From Bacteroidota bacterium (GTDB lineage Bacteria > Bacteroidota > Bacteroidia > Chitinophagales > BACL12), in NCBI GenBank assembly GCA_016718035.1, contig JADKEK010000001.1, forward strand, positions 186,001-250,000: 64,000 nt of DNA, in the 5' to 3' direction. Position 1 is the stretch's first letter. Each line of letters starts with the position of its first letter. The notes under the pieces are model-generated. The model searched no databases. It was given only the letters and a program-made list of their open reading frames with translations, and was not told the DNA's origin. Shown piece by piece: positions 45,920-55,667 of the stretch. The translations under genes and the position numbers were made by a program.

Positions 45920-47039
45920 TTACACTCTTTTCCGATACAACAACACAGCCCAAGTATTAAATACTACTGCCATAATTCCAATTACGAGTAAGTTGTGACT
46001 AATATCGGCTAAACTGCTATCCTTCATTACAATCATGCGCATTACTTCAATAAAATATTTTACCGGATTAAACCAGGTAATTACCTGCGCCCATTGCGGC
46101 ATACTATCAATTGATGTGTAAAGCCCACCCATCAGAATAAATATCATCATAAAAAAGAAGGAGATAAACATGGCCTGTTGTTGCGATTCGGCAATAGTGG
46201 ATACCAATAATCCAATACCTAATAACGCAAATAAAAAATACAGCAGCAAATAAATAAATGAGCCCCATATTGCCGGCAGGAATAATACCATACACAAAAC
46301 GAGCAATTAATAATCCAATGGTTAAAACAACAAAACCTATTAACCAGAATGGAATCAATTTGCCTAAAATAAACTGGTATTTTTTAATTGGGGAAACATT
46401 TATTTGTTCAATAGTGCCGACTTCTTTTTCGTGGACAATATTTAAGGCAGATAAAAAACTGCCAACCAGAGTTAATAAAATTACTAAAATGCCAGGCACC
46501 ATAAATAGCGTATAACTCATGCCTTCATTATACCAATTGCTATAAGTGATATCGATTATTGGCACAGGATTAAATTCAGGCATTGTAAACCATGTTTTGC
46601 GAATTTCCTGATTGTATTCATTAATAATATTTGCCGCGTAAGATGCACCGATATTTCCTTTTGCTCCGTTTACCGCATTAACTGCCAATGATAGTTTGGC
46701 TTCATCTTCCCGGATTAAATCCCGCTCAAAATGCGGAGGAATGGTTAAAATGATATCCGAAACATCTTTTTCTATATCCACCATAGCTGCATCATAATTA
46801 TCTGCAACATCCTGGATGATAAAATAATCGGAAGCACTTAATTTATTTAATAATAATTGTGAGTAGGTAGAATGGTCCTGGTCAACAACGGTGAGATTTA
46901 CATTTTTTACTTCATAATCTGCAGCAAGTGGGAGAATCAATAACTGCACTGCCGGCATCATAAATATGATACGCAATATGGATGGATTCCGCATTATCTG
47001 CTGAAACTCTTTACGTAATATCACTAATAAAATCCTCAT
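45920..47039 (-). CDS. ybhR: ABC-2 type exporter permease (YbhR-like), frameshifted
   Basis: The frame from 47039 gives MRILLVILRKEFQQIMRNPS, a long periplasmic loop and VPGILVILLTLVGSFLSALN, then runs to YGIIPAGNMG, after which homology moves to the frame that ends at 45920 (GSFIYLLLYFLFALLGIGLL, STIAESQQQAMF, FFFMMIFILMGGLYTS). The frames join at a run of four C (plus strand 46263-46266); one more base would restore a single protein of about 373 residues. It pairs with the permease encoded just upstream, whose stop overlaps this start by ATGA. Last gene of the exporter operon. Confidence 0.88.
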
Positions 47040-48143
47040 GCCAATCGCATTTTAAATTTTTTCCAACTGATTATTAGGAAAAATGCCGTCATTCCTGCTA
47101 ATATTAATATTTCGCGCCAAACACTATTGAATCCTAATCCCTTAATCATCACGTCTTTTATAATAATAAAAAACCATTTAGTAGGAACAATGTTGGACAA
47201 TACCTGCATTGGTACCGGCATATTTTCAATCGGAAACATAAACCCGCTCAATATTAAAGTAGGTAACATCAAACCCATCAGCGAAATAAACATTGCCGTT
47301 TGTTGTGAATCTGTTATATTACTAATCATAAGTCCCAACGACAATGCTGTTGTAATAAATAAAAAACAAACGCCAAATACTAACCAGATGCTGCCGTTTA
47401 TAGGCAGGTCCAAAAGTGTTACACTGATTAATAATATAGTGGAAACGTTGATTAAAGAAATTACCATATAGGGTACTGCTTTACTTAGTATGAGTACCAT
47501 AGGTTTTAAAGGCGATGCTAAAATAATTTCCATGGTATTTAATTCCTTTTCGCGCACAATGGAAATGGAAGTCATCATAGCTGAAATCAGTAATAAAATC
47601 ATACCCATCACTCCCGGTACAAATAAATAGGCTCCTTTTAACTGCGGATTATATAACATGCGTATTTCCGTGGAGATGGAATAGGGGAGTTTGAAATTAT
47701 TATTAATAGTATTTTGATAATCACGAATAACAGCGCTGGCATAAACTTCTAAAGTAGTTGCTGTATTTGGGTCAGTGGCATCTGCCAACAATTGGATCCG
47801 TGCTGAATTATTATGTGCCAGTTCTGATTTGAAATTAGGTGGTATTACAATGGCCAATTTAATTTTATCTGCCTTTAAACGCAGCATCAATTTCGTCGGG
47901 ATTGGTAAATGTGTTGCTTATTTCAAAATATTTGCTGGCTTCCAGTTGGGCGATGAGGTTAAGCGAAGCTTCATCGTTAGCATTATCTAAAATACCAATT
48001 TGCGTATTTTTTATTTCGTTGGTTAATGCAAAACCGAAAATCAACATTTGTGCAATAGGTAATGCAAAAATGATAAGCAGCGATTTTTTGTCGCGGAAAA
48101 TATGATAAAACTCCTTTCTAACAAATACCCAAAATTGTTGCAT
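47036..48143 (-). CDS. ybhS: ABC-2 type exporter permease (YbhS-like), frameshifted
   Basis: The start MQQFWVFVRKEFYHIFRDKK is at 48143, just after the ATPase stop. The first frame ends after NPDEIDAAFKGR, while the correct continuation FKADKIKLAIVIPPNF is in the frame ending at 47036. Removing one C of the CC at plus-strand 47872-47873 (AAAGGCAGAT on the coding strand) joins them. The rest has the ABC-2 permease layout: one N-terminal and five C-terminal membrane segments, KGAYLFVPGVMGMILLLISA, VREKELNTMEIILASPL, and NMPVPMQVLSNIVPTKWF. It exports substrates with the two ATPases and the HlyD/TolC pair. Confidence 0.9.
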
Positions 48144-48144
48144 A

Positions 48145-48888
48145 TTAATCGGCTGTTCTTTTTGCACCTCTTGCAAGATGTGTAAATATTTGATCTATAT
48201 TTTCGGCATTAAATTGTTTTTTTAAAGCAGCGGGTGAATCTAATGCGGCAATACGTCCATCCACCATGATACTGATCCGGTCGCAATATTCAGCTTCGTC
48301 CATATAATGTGTGGTGACAAACACAGTAACACCTTCGTTGGCTGCATCGTAAATTAATTCCCAAAATTTCCTTCTGGTAATCGGGTCTACACCACCTGTT
48401 GGTTCATCTAAAAACACAATTTTTGGCTGATGGATAATGGCCAGTGAAAAAGCCAGTTTTTGTTTCCACCCCAAAGGGAGTGCACTTACTAATGTTTTAG
48501 ATTCACCGGTTAAATTTAATTTATGTAATAAGGCGGCAGACTTTTCTTTAATTTCTGCACGACTTAATCCGTATATCCCACCAAAAAAACGAATGTTTTC
48601 AATAACCGGTATGTCTTCGTATAATGAAAAGCGTTGGCTCATATACCCAATACTTTTTTTGATGTTTTCCATATCGCGATAAATATCATAACCCGCAACT
48701 TCTGCTTTACCTGATGTAGGTTCCCAGATGCCAATCAGCATTTTCATTGCTGTGGTTTTGCCTGCACCATTGGCACCTAAAAATCCAAATATTTCACCCT
48801 TATTTACATGAAATGAAATACCATCAACAGCGGTGAAATCGCCGAATTTTTTGGTTAAGTTTTCTGTTATGATTACTTTATCTGCCAT
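48145..48888 (-). CDS. ABC exporter ATP-binding subunit (second half of YbhF-like)
   Basis: 247 residues. Walker A GANGAGKTTAMK, Walker B IVFLDEPTGGVDP, and the H-loop TTHYMDEAEYCD. The signature motif is off-consensus: SALPLGWKQKLAF instead of LSGGQ. That is the usual state of the C-terminal ATPase of YbhF-type transporters, so ATP sites are probably shared with the partner. It follows the other ATPase gene after 4 bp and precedes the permease with 1 bp between. In E. coli the two ATPase halves are one polypeptide, YbhF; here they are separate genes. Confidence 0.93.
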   Translation of the reverse strand: MADKVIITENLTKKFGDFTAVDGISFHVNKGEIFGFLGANGAGKTTAMKMLIGIWEPTSGKAEVAGYDIYRDMENIKKSIGYMSQRFSLYEDIPVIENIRFFGGIYGLSRAEIKEKSAALLHKLNLTGESKTLVSALPLGWKQKLAFSLAIIHQPKIVFLDEPTGGVDPITRRKFWELIYDAANEGVTVFVTTHYMDEAEYCDRISIMVDGRIAALDSPAALKKQFNAENIDQIFTHLARGAKRTAD

Positions 48889-48892
48889 CTTG

Positions 48893-49807
48893 TTATTCCT
48901 TTTCCATTAGTGCCATAAAACAATCTTCAATTTCAGGTTGAATTATTTTCACTTCAATATCGGTATGTTGTTTAGCTGTTATAGCTGCTATCAAATGATT
49001 TTCGTCGGTGCTGTTATTGTTTGTGGTGACATGCAAATAATCGCCAAATCCAAAACAGCTGTTTACTTCCGTTAAATCGCGAACATCACTAATCAGTTTA
49101 TGCATATTGGAAGTCTTTACTGCAAATAGTGTTTTGTCGAAAGCATTTATAATGGCAGACGGTTTGTCAATTTGTAGGATATGTCCTTTTTGAATTAAAG
49201 CAATTCTATCACATAAATTCGCTTCATCCATATATGGTGTAGAAACAACGATGGTCAGTTCTTTTTGCAATCGTTTTAACATCTCCCAAAATTCTTTTCT
49301 CGAAACAGGGTCAACACCAGTTGTTGGTTCATCCAAAAACAAAACTTTAGGCTTGTGAATAAGCGCGCAACACAACGCCAGTTTTTGTTTCATACCACCT
49401 GATAATTTTCCTGCTTTACGTGCTTTAAATGGTTCGAGCTGAATATAAATATCCTTAATCAGGTCATAATTTTTTTCAATGGATGTATGAAATAGGGTGG
49501 CAAAAAACTGTAAATTTTCTTCAACAGTTAAATCCTGATACAAAGAGAATTTACCGGGCATATAGCCAATAATTTTGCGAATGTCGGCATATTGTTTTAT
49601 CACATCAAGGCCATTCACACTTGCTGTTCCGCTGTCTGCCAACCAAAGTGTAGTGAGTATACGAAACAAGGTAGTTTTTCCTGCACCGTCCGGTCCTATT
49701 AATCCAAATAATTCACCAGGCTGCACATTAAACGAAATATCGGTTAATGCTTGCACCTTTCCTTTATTAAAGGACTTATTAATTTGATGAATTTGAATGC
49801 CGCTCAT
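48893..49807 (-). CDS. ABC exporter ATP-binding subunit (first half of YbhF-like)
   Basis: 304 residues. Walker A GPDGAGKTTLFR, signature LSGGMKQKLAL, Walker B VLFLDEPTTGVDP, then VVSTPYMDEANLCDRIA. Here the signature is canonical, unlike in the neighbouring ATPase. The C-terminal 80 residues are the typical DrrA-type extension (FGFGDYLHVTTNNN). It starts one base after the HlyD stop, so it is tightly coupled. Family: efflux ATPases of the YbhF/DrrA type; the cargo is not known. Confidence 0.94.
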   Translation of the reverse strand: MSGIQIHQINKSFNKGKVQALTDISFNVQPGELFGLIGPDGAGKTTLFRILTTLWLADSGTASVNGLDVIKQYADIRKIIGYMPGKFSLYQDLTVEENLQFFATLFHTSIEKNYDLIKDIYIQLEPFKARKAGKLSGGMKQKLALCCALIHKPKVLFLDEPTTGVDPVSRKEFWEMLKRLQKELTIVVSTPYMDEANLCDRIALIQKGHILQIDKPSAIINAFDKTLFAVKTSNMHKLISDVRDLTEVNSCFGFGDYLHVTTNNNSTDENHLIAAITAKQHTDIEVKIIQPEIEDCFMALMEKE

Positions 49808-49808
49808 A

Positions 49809-50705
49809 TTATTTGTTCAATATCAATTCGCCATACATGCCAATTTTTATTTGACCATTGTTTGGTACTTTTACTTTAATGGCATACACTAAATTGGCAC
49901 GTTCTTCTTTAGTTTGAATAGTTTTAGGTGTAAATTCTGCTTTTTCAGAAATCCAATAAATGGTGCCTGGTAATTCTGAATATTTTTTTTCGCCGTTATC
50001 AATTTTGACAGTAACCTGTTGACCAATTTTAATTTGTGCTAATTGCGCACCGGAAATATAGGCGCGCAAGGTCATGGTGCTTAAGTCTGCAATTTTATAA
50101 ATCGCTTTTCCCGGAGTAGTAAATTCGCCTTGTTCAGCATACAATGTAAGTACTGTTCCTTTTACCGGATTGAGTATTGCTGATTGCACTAATTGGTCAT
50201 CTACTTGTGCAATTTGCATGGTTAGCGGAGCTACTTCCTGGTAAATAGACTGCGATGTAATTTGCAGTGCAGTTTGTTGTGCATCCAATTGTTTTTGTAA
50301 TACCGCAATCTGACTGCGAATATCATCTGCTTGCTTTTGTGTGCCAACACCTGCTGCTACCAGATTGTCTATACGCATTTTTTCAGTATTGGCAGTTTTA
50401 ATTTGTTCTTGCAATGCTGCAATTTGCGAATTGATATCCGGTTGTTTGCTCAACACTGCTTTGATTTGTGCCTGTAGTTGCAATTTTCTTAAATAGAGTT
50501 GTGTGGTATCTATTGTTCCGACTATGGCATTAGCTGTCAGGCTGTCGCCTTCTTCCGCTTTTAGTTGTATAATTTTTCCGCCTACACCAGTCGACACTAT
50601 TATTTCTTTTGCTTCGAAAGTGCCGGTAGCATCGAAGGCATTTTCTTCACTAGCGCAACTCGCTAACATAATTGTTGCACTCAGTATGATTAAGGTTTTT
50701 TTCAT
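49809..50705 (-). CDS. ybhG: HlyD/AcrA-type membrane fusion lipoprotein (YbhG-like)
   Basis: 298 residues from ATG 50705 (MKKTLIILSATIMLASC, lipobox Cys17); the longer frame adds six residues upstream. The N-terminal biotinyl-lipoyl-like half GGKIIQLKAEEGDSL leads into a long alpha-helical hairpin (about 60-165, Gln/Ala-rich with heptads). The other half-motif VKGTVLTLYAEQGEFTTPGK and the beta-barrel domain (KIGQQVTVKIDNGEKKYSEL, IKIGMYGELILNK) follow. It bridges the inner-membrane permease to the outer-membrane TolC-like channel encoded just upstream. Confidence 0.92.
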   Translation of the reverse strand: MKKTLIILSATIMLASCASEENAFDATGTFEAKEIIVSTGVGGKIIQLKAEEGDSLTANAIVGTIDTTQLYLRKLQLQAQIKAVLSKQPDINSQIAALQEQIKTANTEKMRIDNLVAAGVGTQKQADDIRSQIAVLQKQLDAQQTALQITSQSIYQEVAPLTMQIAQVDDQLVQSAILNPVKGTVLTLYAEQGEFTTPGKAIYKIADLSTMTLRAYISGAQLAQIKIGQQVTVKIDNGEKKYSELPGTIYWISEKAEFTPKTIQTKEERANLVYAIKVKVPNNGQIKIGMYGELILNK

Positions 50706-50709
50706 ATAC

Positions 50710-51978
50710 TTATAATTTACCAAGAATTGTCAGATAATTAATTTGAGCAGCAACCAGTTGCATTTGATGAATGGCAAGATTTATTTTTGCTTCGTTTTCG
50801 TCAGTTACATATTTCACATAATCATCAGCAGCCATTGTGCCGTTATCAAGTTGCGCTTGTGCGCCGGATTTTATTTTAGTTTTAAGTGTAATGAGTTCCT
50901 GATCTTTTTCAATCAGTTGATTTACTTTTTTTATTTCTGCACGTTGTTGTTCCGATTGAACAGACATGTTCATTGTAAAAGTGGATTTATAATTTTCAAT
51001 ATTATCTGCCTGTAACTTATATATAGCGGCATCATGTGATTTGCTATTGCCGGTCCACAAAGGATAATTAAATTTTATTCCCCCCAAATAATAAAACTGA
51101 AATGTATCATCCAAAAAGTTTAATCCTGGTCGTCCGTAACCGCCTTGAACAAACAAACTCAATTTAGGTAAGGTGGCAGCTTCTGCAAATGACATTTGTG
51201 CTTGTAATAATTTACTTTGTGAATCATACAACATTAATTCAGGGCGGTTGATGATGGTATCGTTTTCAGCAATGCCAATAACAGGTGTTTGAAATTGTGT
51301 TTGATAATTAAAGTTGCTTCCTGTTATTTGATTCAACATGTTAATGGCTGCTTCCTTTGCAGCGACTATTTCTATTCGTTTTTGGTCTGCTTTAATTATT
51401 TCTGCAGCAAGTATATCAGCCTGAAATTGAGTGGCTGTCCCAAATTGCTGACCGGCTTTTATTTTTTCTGCCTGATTATTTAATTCAATTTTCAGATTGT
51501 CTACCAATGCCAGCTGTTTTTCTGCCTGAAGAATCACCAGGTAAATTTGATTGACACGCTCACGAATTTTATACATGTCTACATTTACTTTTTGTGTTTC
51601 CACATCGGTATTTATCGATTGAATACTTCGTTGTTGTTTACTAATACCACCATCATAAATAATTTGTGAAACATCCAGCGTTGCTTTATACTGATCTTTA
51701 CTCAGCTCCTGAATTTCAATTCCGGGAAGCGTAATACCTATTGAAGTTACATCACTTTGATAAGTGGCTTGTGCATTGATATACACTTGGGGTTGCCATA
51801 CCGAATTTATTTTTTGTATGGCTTCATCAGTTATTTGTGCCAATATATTTTTTTGAGCAACAAACGGATAATGAGCTTCAGCTAAATTATAACACGATGT
51901 AAGTGTAACAGCAGATTGCGCATAGTTGGAAGATGTTAGCACAAAAAGCACATACACAACTAAACCAAATTTTTTCAT
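50710..51978 (-). CDS. TolC family outer-membrane channel
   Basis: 422 residues from MKKFGLVVYVLFVLTSSNYA (ATG 51978; an ATG at 51984 two codons earlier is also possible and overlaps the tetR stop as TAATG). Signal peptide then the OEP repeats: long coiled-coil helices (IRERVNQIYLVILQAEKQL, AAKEAAINMLNQITGS) alternating with strands, TLPKLSLFVQGGYGRPGLNF, and GGIKFNYPLWTG as the second strand pair. It forms the outer-membrane duct of the tripartite exporter with the HlyD and ABC genes that follow. Confidence 0.92.
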   Translation of the reverse strand: MKKFGLVVYVLFVLTSSNYAQSAVTLTSCYNLAEAHYPFVAQKNILAQITDEAIQKINSVWQPQVYINAQATYQSDVTSIGITLPGIEIQELSKDQYKATLDVSQIIYDGGISKQQRSIQSINTDVETQKVNVDMYKIRERVNQIYLVILQAEKQLALVDNLKIELNNQAEKIKAGQQFGTATQFQADILAAEIIKADQKRIEIVAAKEAAINMLNQITGSNFNYQTQFQTPVIGIAENDTIINRPELMLYDSQSKLLQAQMSFAEAATLPKLSLFVQGGYGRPGLNFLDDTFQFYYLGGIKFNYPLWTGNSKSHDAAIYKLQADNIENYKSTFTMNMSVQSEQQRAEIKKVNQLIEKDQELITLKTKIKSGAQAQLDNGTMAADDYVKYVTDENEAKINLAIHQMQLVAAQINYLTILGKL

Positions 51979-51983
51979 AACCA

Positions 51984-52595
51984 TTATTTTTTAATCAATT
52001 GTATTACTGAATCAGCAATAATATTTTTTCTTTCTTCCATCAGGTTTTCAAACCCACTCATATCTGTTCCCGTAACATGCATAAATACCGGCCTTCCGAC
52101 AAAAGGGAAAATACATAACGACATAATGTGCATCAGCAAATGGATAGGGTTGATGGCTTTAATATTACCTTTTGCTGCTTCGGAGTTAATGAGTTGAACA
52201 AACTGTATCATAAATTGCCTTACCGGAACATGTGCCATTTGTGCTATCATCATTTCCGGATTACGGCTTGCTTCACTGATGATAAATAAGGGGAGATCCT
52301 GATTTTTAAGTAACATATCGATTTCAGCATGCACAAGGCTCCGGATTTTGGTTTCCAGGTCGGCATCGGACCCTAATATGGAGACGAAGCTGCTATAGAA
52401 ATTCCCCATGTTTTCTGCAAAAATCACATCGAACAACTTTTGTTTGGACCTGAAATAGTAGTGCAGTAGAGCGCGATTAATCCCGGCCTCCTGAGCAATA
52501 TCATCCATCCTTGCGGCGGCAAACCCTTGTCGCGTAAACACTTTGCGGGCTGCATCCAGGATTTTTTGTTCGGTGTTTTTGTCTATTTCTGTCAT
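51984..52595 (-). CDS. TetR family repressor of the exporter operon (CecR-like)
   Basis: 203 residues. The HTH is in the N-terminal 60: KILDAARKVFTRQGFAAARM then DDIAQEAGINRALLHYYFRS, and KQKLFDVIF ends the DNA-binding domain. The C-terminal ligand pocket is the CecR/YbiH-type helical bundle (FVSILGSDADLETKIRSLV, LLMHIMSLCIFPFVGRPVF). Position as the first gene before tolC-hlyD-ABC, with a one-base overlap to tolC, mirrors E. coli cecR-ybhGFSR. A perfect palindrome lies 12 bp upstream of its start. Confidence 0.92.
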   Translation of the reverse strand: MTEIDKNTEQKILDAARKVFTRQGFAAARMDDIAQEAGINRALLHYYFRSKQKLFDVIFAENMGNFYSSFVSILGSDADLETKIRSLVHAEIDMLLKNQDLPLFIISEASRNPEMMIAQMAHVPVRQFMIQFVQLINSEAAKGNIKAINPIHLLMHIMSLCIFPFVGRPVFMHVTGTDMSGFENLMEERKNIIADSVIQLIKK

Positions 52596-52607
52596 GTTGA
52601 CATATTA

Positions 52608-52627
52608 GTTTAACAATATTGTTAAAC
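52608..52627. promoter_or_regulatory. Probable TetR operator
   Basis: GTTTAACAATATTGTTAAAC is a perfect 20-bp palindrome in the intergenic region between tetR and polX, ending 12 bp before the tetR start. Size and symmetry fit a TetR-family homodimer site. Its role is inferred from location. Confidence 0.7.
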
Positions 52628-52713
52628 ATTTGTGCAAATGTAATAGTACTTTTTTCACATTTCCAAATTTTAGGCTCAAATCGTTGTAAACAATGTATTT
52701 TTGCGGGCAAGGT

Positions 52714-54379
52714 ATGTTATCCAACAAAGAAGTTTCGACGATTTTTAAGACCATTGGCGGTTTAATGGAACTGCATGGGGAAAATGATTTTAAGACAAAA
52801 AGTTACGCAAATGCAGCTTTTCAGATAGGTCGTATCCATGAACCTGTGATGGAATTGGAGGAAGATGACTTAGCCAAACGCCAGGGCATTGGGAAGTCTG
52901 TAGCAGCCAAAATTGTTGAGTTGCGGAATTCAGGGACAATTGCGGCCTTAGAAGAATTGATGGCTATTACACCTCCGGGAATAATTGAAATTTTGCGCAT
53001 TAAAGGACTTGGTGGTAAAAAAGTTGGGGTGATTTGGCGTGAATTGGGAATAGAAACAATTGGCGAATTATTATATGCCTGTAATGAAAATAGGTTGTCC
53101 AAATTAAAAGGCTTTGGCGAAAAAACGCAAGAGAGTGTAATTCAATCGATAAATTATTATCAAAGCAATCAGGGGAAATTCAGATATGCTACAATTGCCG
53201 CCATAGTTGATGAAATGTTGGCCGCGATGCAACAACAATTAACAAGCGGAAAAATAGCATTATGCGGAGCTATTAGAAGGCAGGATAATATTATTGATGT
53301 TGTTCAGTTTATTGTAAATACATCGGCAAACATATCACAACATCTTAGTGCATTTTCATTTTTGGAAATTAAGGAGCAAAATGAAACACTTATTACCGGA
53401 AAAGCACAAAATGATATTCATTTTCAAATTAATATTGTTGAAGATGCACAGTTTTATTTTGAATTATTTATCCGCAGCGGCGATGAAGGTTTTGTCAATT
53501 CGGTTTTACCAAAATTAAACGGCAAAACACAATTTGATTCTGAAGAAGCGTTGTTTGAAGCAGCCGGAGAGCCATACAGGGCGCCGGAATTGAGAGTTGC
53601 GGCTATCAAGCAGGTTGAAACCGATAACCCAATCGTAAGGTTTGAAGATATTCAGGGTGTGGTGCATAATCACAGCACATGGAGTGACGGAAAAAATACT
53701 GTTGCCGAAATGGCGGAGGCTTGCAAAAAAAAATGGATATTCCTATTTTGTAATTTCTGATCACAGCAAAACTGCAGTTTATGCAGGAGGATTAACTGAA
53801 GCGCAAATTATTGCGCAACAAAAAGAAATAACTACATTAAATGCTTCAGGTGGAATTAAAATTTATTCGAGTATTGAATGTGATATTTTAAATGATGGTA
53901 CACTCGATTATGATGATGCCGTTTTAAAAACATTTGATTTAGTAATTGTCAGCATCCATCAAAATTTAAAAATGGATATTGACAAGGCAACGCAACGTTT
54001 ATTACGTGCGATTGAAAATCCGTATACTACTATTTTGGGACATATGACAGGACGATTATTATTGAGTCGCCCTGGTTATCCTGTTGACCATAAAAAAATC
54101 ATTGATGCCTGTGCAGCTAATGATGTGGTGATAGAAATTAATGCCAATCCATACCGTTTGGATATTGACCATACCTATATACCCTATGCGATGGAAAAAG
54201 GCGTTATGATTTCAATTAACCCCGATGCGCATAGCATTGAAGGTATTGGCGATATAAAATGGGGCGTCATTTCAGCCCGAAAAGGCGGATTAACCAAAGC
54301 AATGTGCTGGAATGCACAGTCTTTGGAAACCGTTGACAACTGGTTAATAGCGCGGAAAAAGAAAAAAGGCATTTTGTAA
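52714..54379 (+). CDS. polX: DNA polymerase/3'-5' exonuclease X family (PolX) with PHP domain, frameshifted and polymerase site degenerate
   Basis: ATG 52714 is chosen because a TATTTTTG -7 box (52696-52703) lies between it and the earlier ATG 52693. N-terminal PolX helix-hairpin-helix domains (GIGKSVAAKIVELRNSGTIA, KGLGGKKVGVIW, LKGFGEKTQESV). The palm motif that should read GDIDIL is here IIDVVQF (D195-V-V), so a catalytic Asp of the polymerase is missing. The frame breaks in a run of nine A (53725-53733); removing one A joins it to the second frame. The PHP domain looks intact: HNHSTWSDG, ISDHSK, GHMTGRLLLSR, EINANPYRLD and PDAHS. So nuclease or phosphoesterase activity is possible without polymerase activity. 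Confidence 0.88.
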
Positions 54380-54391
54380 CTTTGTGCTCAC

Positions 54392-55249
54392 ATGAAAAGT
54401 TACCTTTCATTAATTACATTTAGTCATACGGTTTTTGCCTTACCCTTTGCCATTATTGGTTTTACCTTAGGTATTACCCAACCCGGTGCGCAATTTTTAT
54501 GGACCGATTTATTATTGGTGATAGCCTGTATGGTTTTCGCCCGAAGTGCAGCCATGGCATTTAACCGGTATATTGATGCCGACATTGATAAAAAAAATGC
54601 CCGGACGGCACAACGTGAAATCCCGAAGGGCGTAATAACCCCAAAAAATGCCTTGTATTTTGTTATTGCTAATGCCATCGCATTTATGTTATGTGCATTG
54701 ATGTTAAATACATTGTGTTTCTATTTATCACCTGTTGCCTTATTGGTTATTTTGGGATATTCCTATACTAAGCGATTTACATGGTTATGCCATTTTATTT
54801 TGGGAATAGGATTGGCTTTAGCGCCAATAGGTGCCTATTTAGCTGTTACAGAAACCTTTCAAACTATACCAATTATTTTTTCCTTAATTGTATTTACATG
54901 GGTATCGGGTTTTGACATTATTTATGCTTTGCAGGATGAAGATTTTGATAAATCAAATAACTTATATTCGTTACCGGCTAAGTTGGGGAAATTTAATGCA
55001 CTTGTGGTTTCAATCATCATACATTTTAACACCGCATTATTAGTGTGGTATGCAGGCATGTATCCTTTGTTTGGCACATTATATTGGGTTGGCGCAGGCA
55101 TTTTTGTGGCAATGCTTATTTACCAGCATTTGATTGTAAAACCAACAGATTTGAGCAAAGTCAACCGTGCATTTTTTACGGCAAATGGTATTGCCAGTGT
55201 GGTATTTGGAATTTTTGTTATTACGAATTTGTTAAGAGAAGCAATATAA
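54392..55249 (+). CDS. ubiA: UbiA-family prenyltransferase
   Basis: 285 residues with about nine membrane segments. The first Asp-rich motif is FNRYIDADIDKKNARTAQRE (NRxxDxxxDxxNxRT), and the second, DEDFDKSNNLYSLPAKLG, completes the prenyl-diphosphate site. It transfers a polyprenyl chain to an aromatic acceptor such as 4-hydroxybenzoate; in a menaquinone-using phylum the exact acceptor is uncertain and might be 1,4-dihydroxy-2-naphthoate or another aromatic. It follows polX after 12 bp and precedes ruvX by 5 bp, so the genes are likely co-transcribed. Confidence 0.88.
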   Translation: MKSYLSLITFSHTVFALPFAIIGFTLGITQPGAQFLWTDLLLVIACMVFARSAAMAFNRYIDADIDKKNARTAQREIPKGVITPKNALYFVIANAIAFMLCALMLNTLCFYLSPVALLVILGYSYTKRFTWLCHFILGIGLALAPIGAYLAVTETFQTIPIIFSLIVFTWVSGFDIIYALQDEDFDKSNNLYSLPAKLGKFNALVVSIIIHFNTALLVWYAGMYPLFGTLYWVGAGIFVAMLIYQHLIVKPTDLSKVNRAFFTANGIASVVFGIFVITNLLREAI

Positions 55250-55254
55250 CTACC

Positions 55255-55665
55255 ATGGCAAGAGTAATGGCAATAGATTATGGCGCAAAACGGGTGGGAC
55301 TGGCTGTCACCGACCCGCTGAAAATTATTGCTACAGCATTAACAACGGTAGAAAACAAGGATGCGATTAATTTTATTAAAACCTATATTGTAACTGAACA
55401 GGTTGAAAAATTTTTAATAGGATATCCAACCGATTTGCGTGGAAATGCCACTCATGCTACGCCATATGTAGAAAAATTTATCACGCAACTGCAAAAACAT
55501 TTTCCTTCAATTCCTGTTGAAAAATGGGATGAAACATATACCAGTAAAATGGCGATGCAAACGCTTGTAGCAAGTGGTGTAAAAAAGAAACAACGCAGAG
55601 ATAAAAAATTATTAGACCAAATAAGTGCAACAATTATTTTGCAGGAATATTTACAAAATTTATAA
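55255..55665 (+). CDS. ruvX: Holliday junction resolvase-like / pre-16S rRNA nuclease YqgF
   Basis: 136 residues from ATG 55255 (MARVMAIDYGAKRVGLAVTD); the frame from 55045 lies in ubiA and is rejected. RNase H-like fold: first Asp in AIDYGAKRVG, Glu in WDETYTSKMA, and a final Asp in RRDKKLLDQISATIIL. The YPTDLRGNATHATPYVEKF segment is typical. In E. coli YqgF matures the 5' end of 16S rRNA. It is followed by def after 2 bp. Confidence 0.92.
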   Translation: MARVMAIDYGAKRVGLAVTDPLKIIATALTTVENKDAINFIKTYIVTEQVEKFLIGYPTDLRGNATHATPYVEKFITQLQKHFPSIPVEKWDETYTSKMAMQTLVASGVKKKQRRDKKLLDQISATIILQEYLQNL

Positions 55666-55667
55666 CT

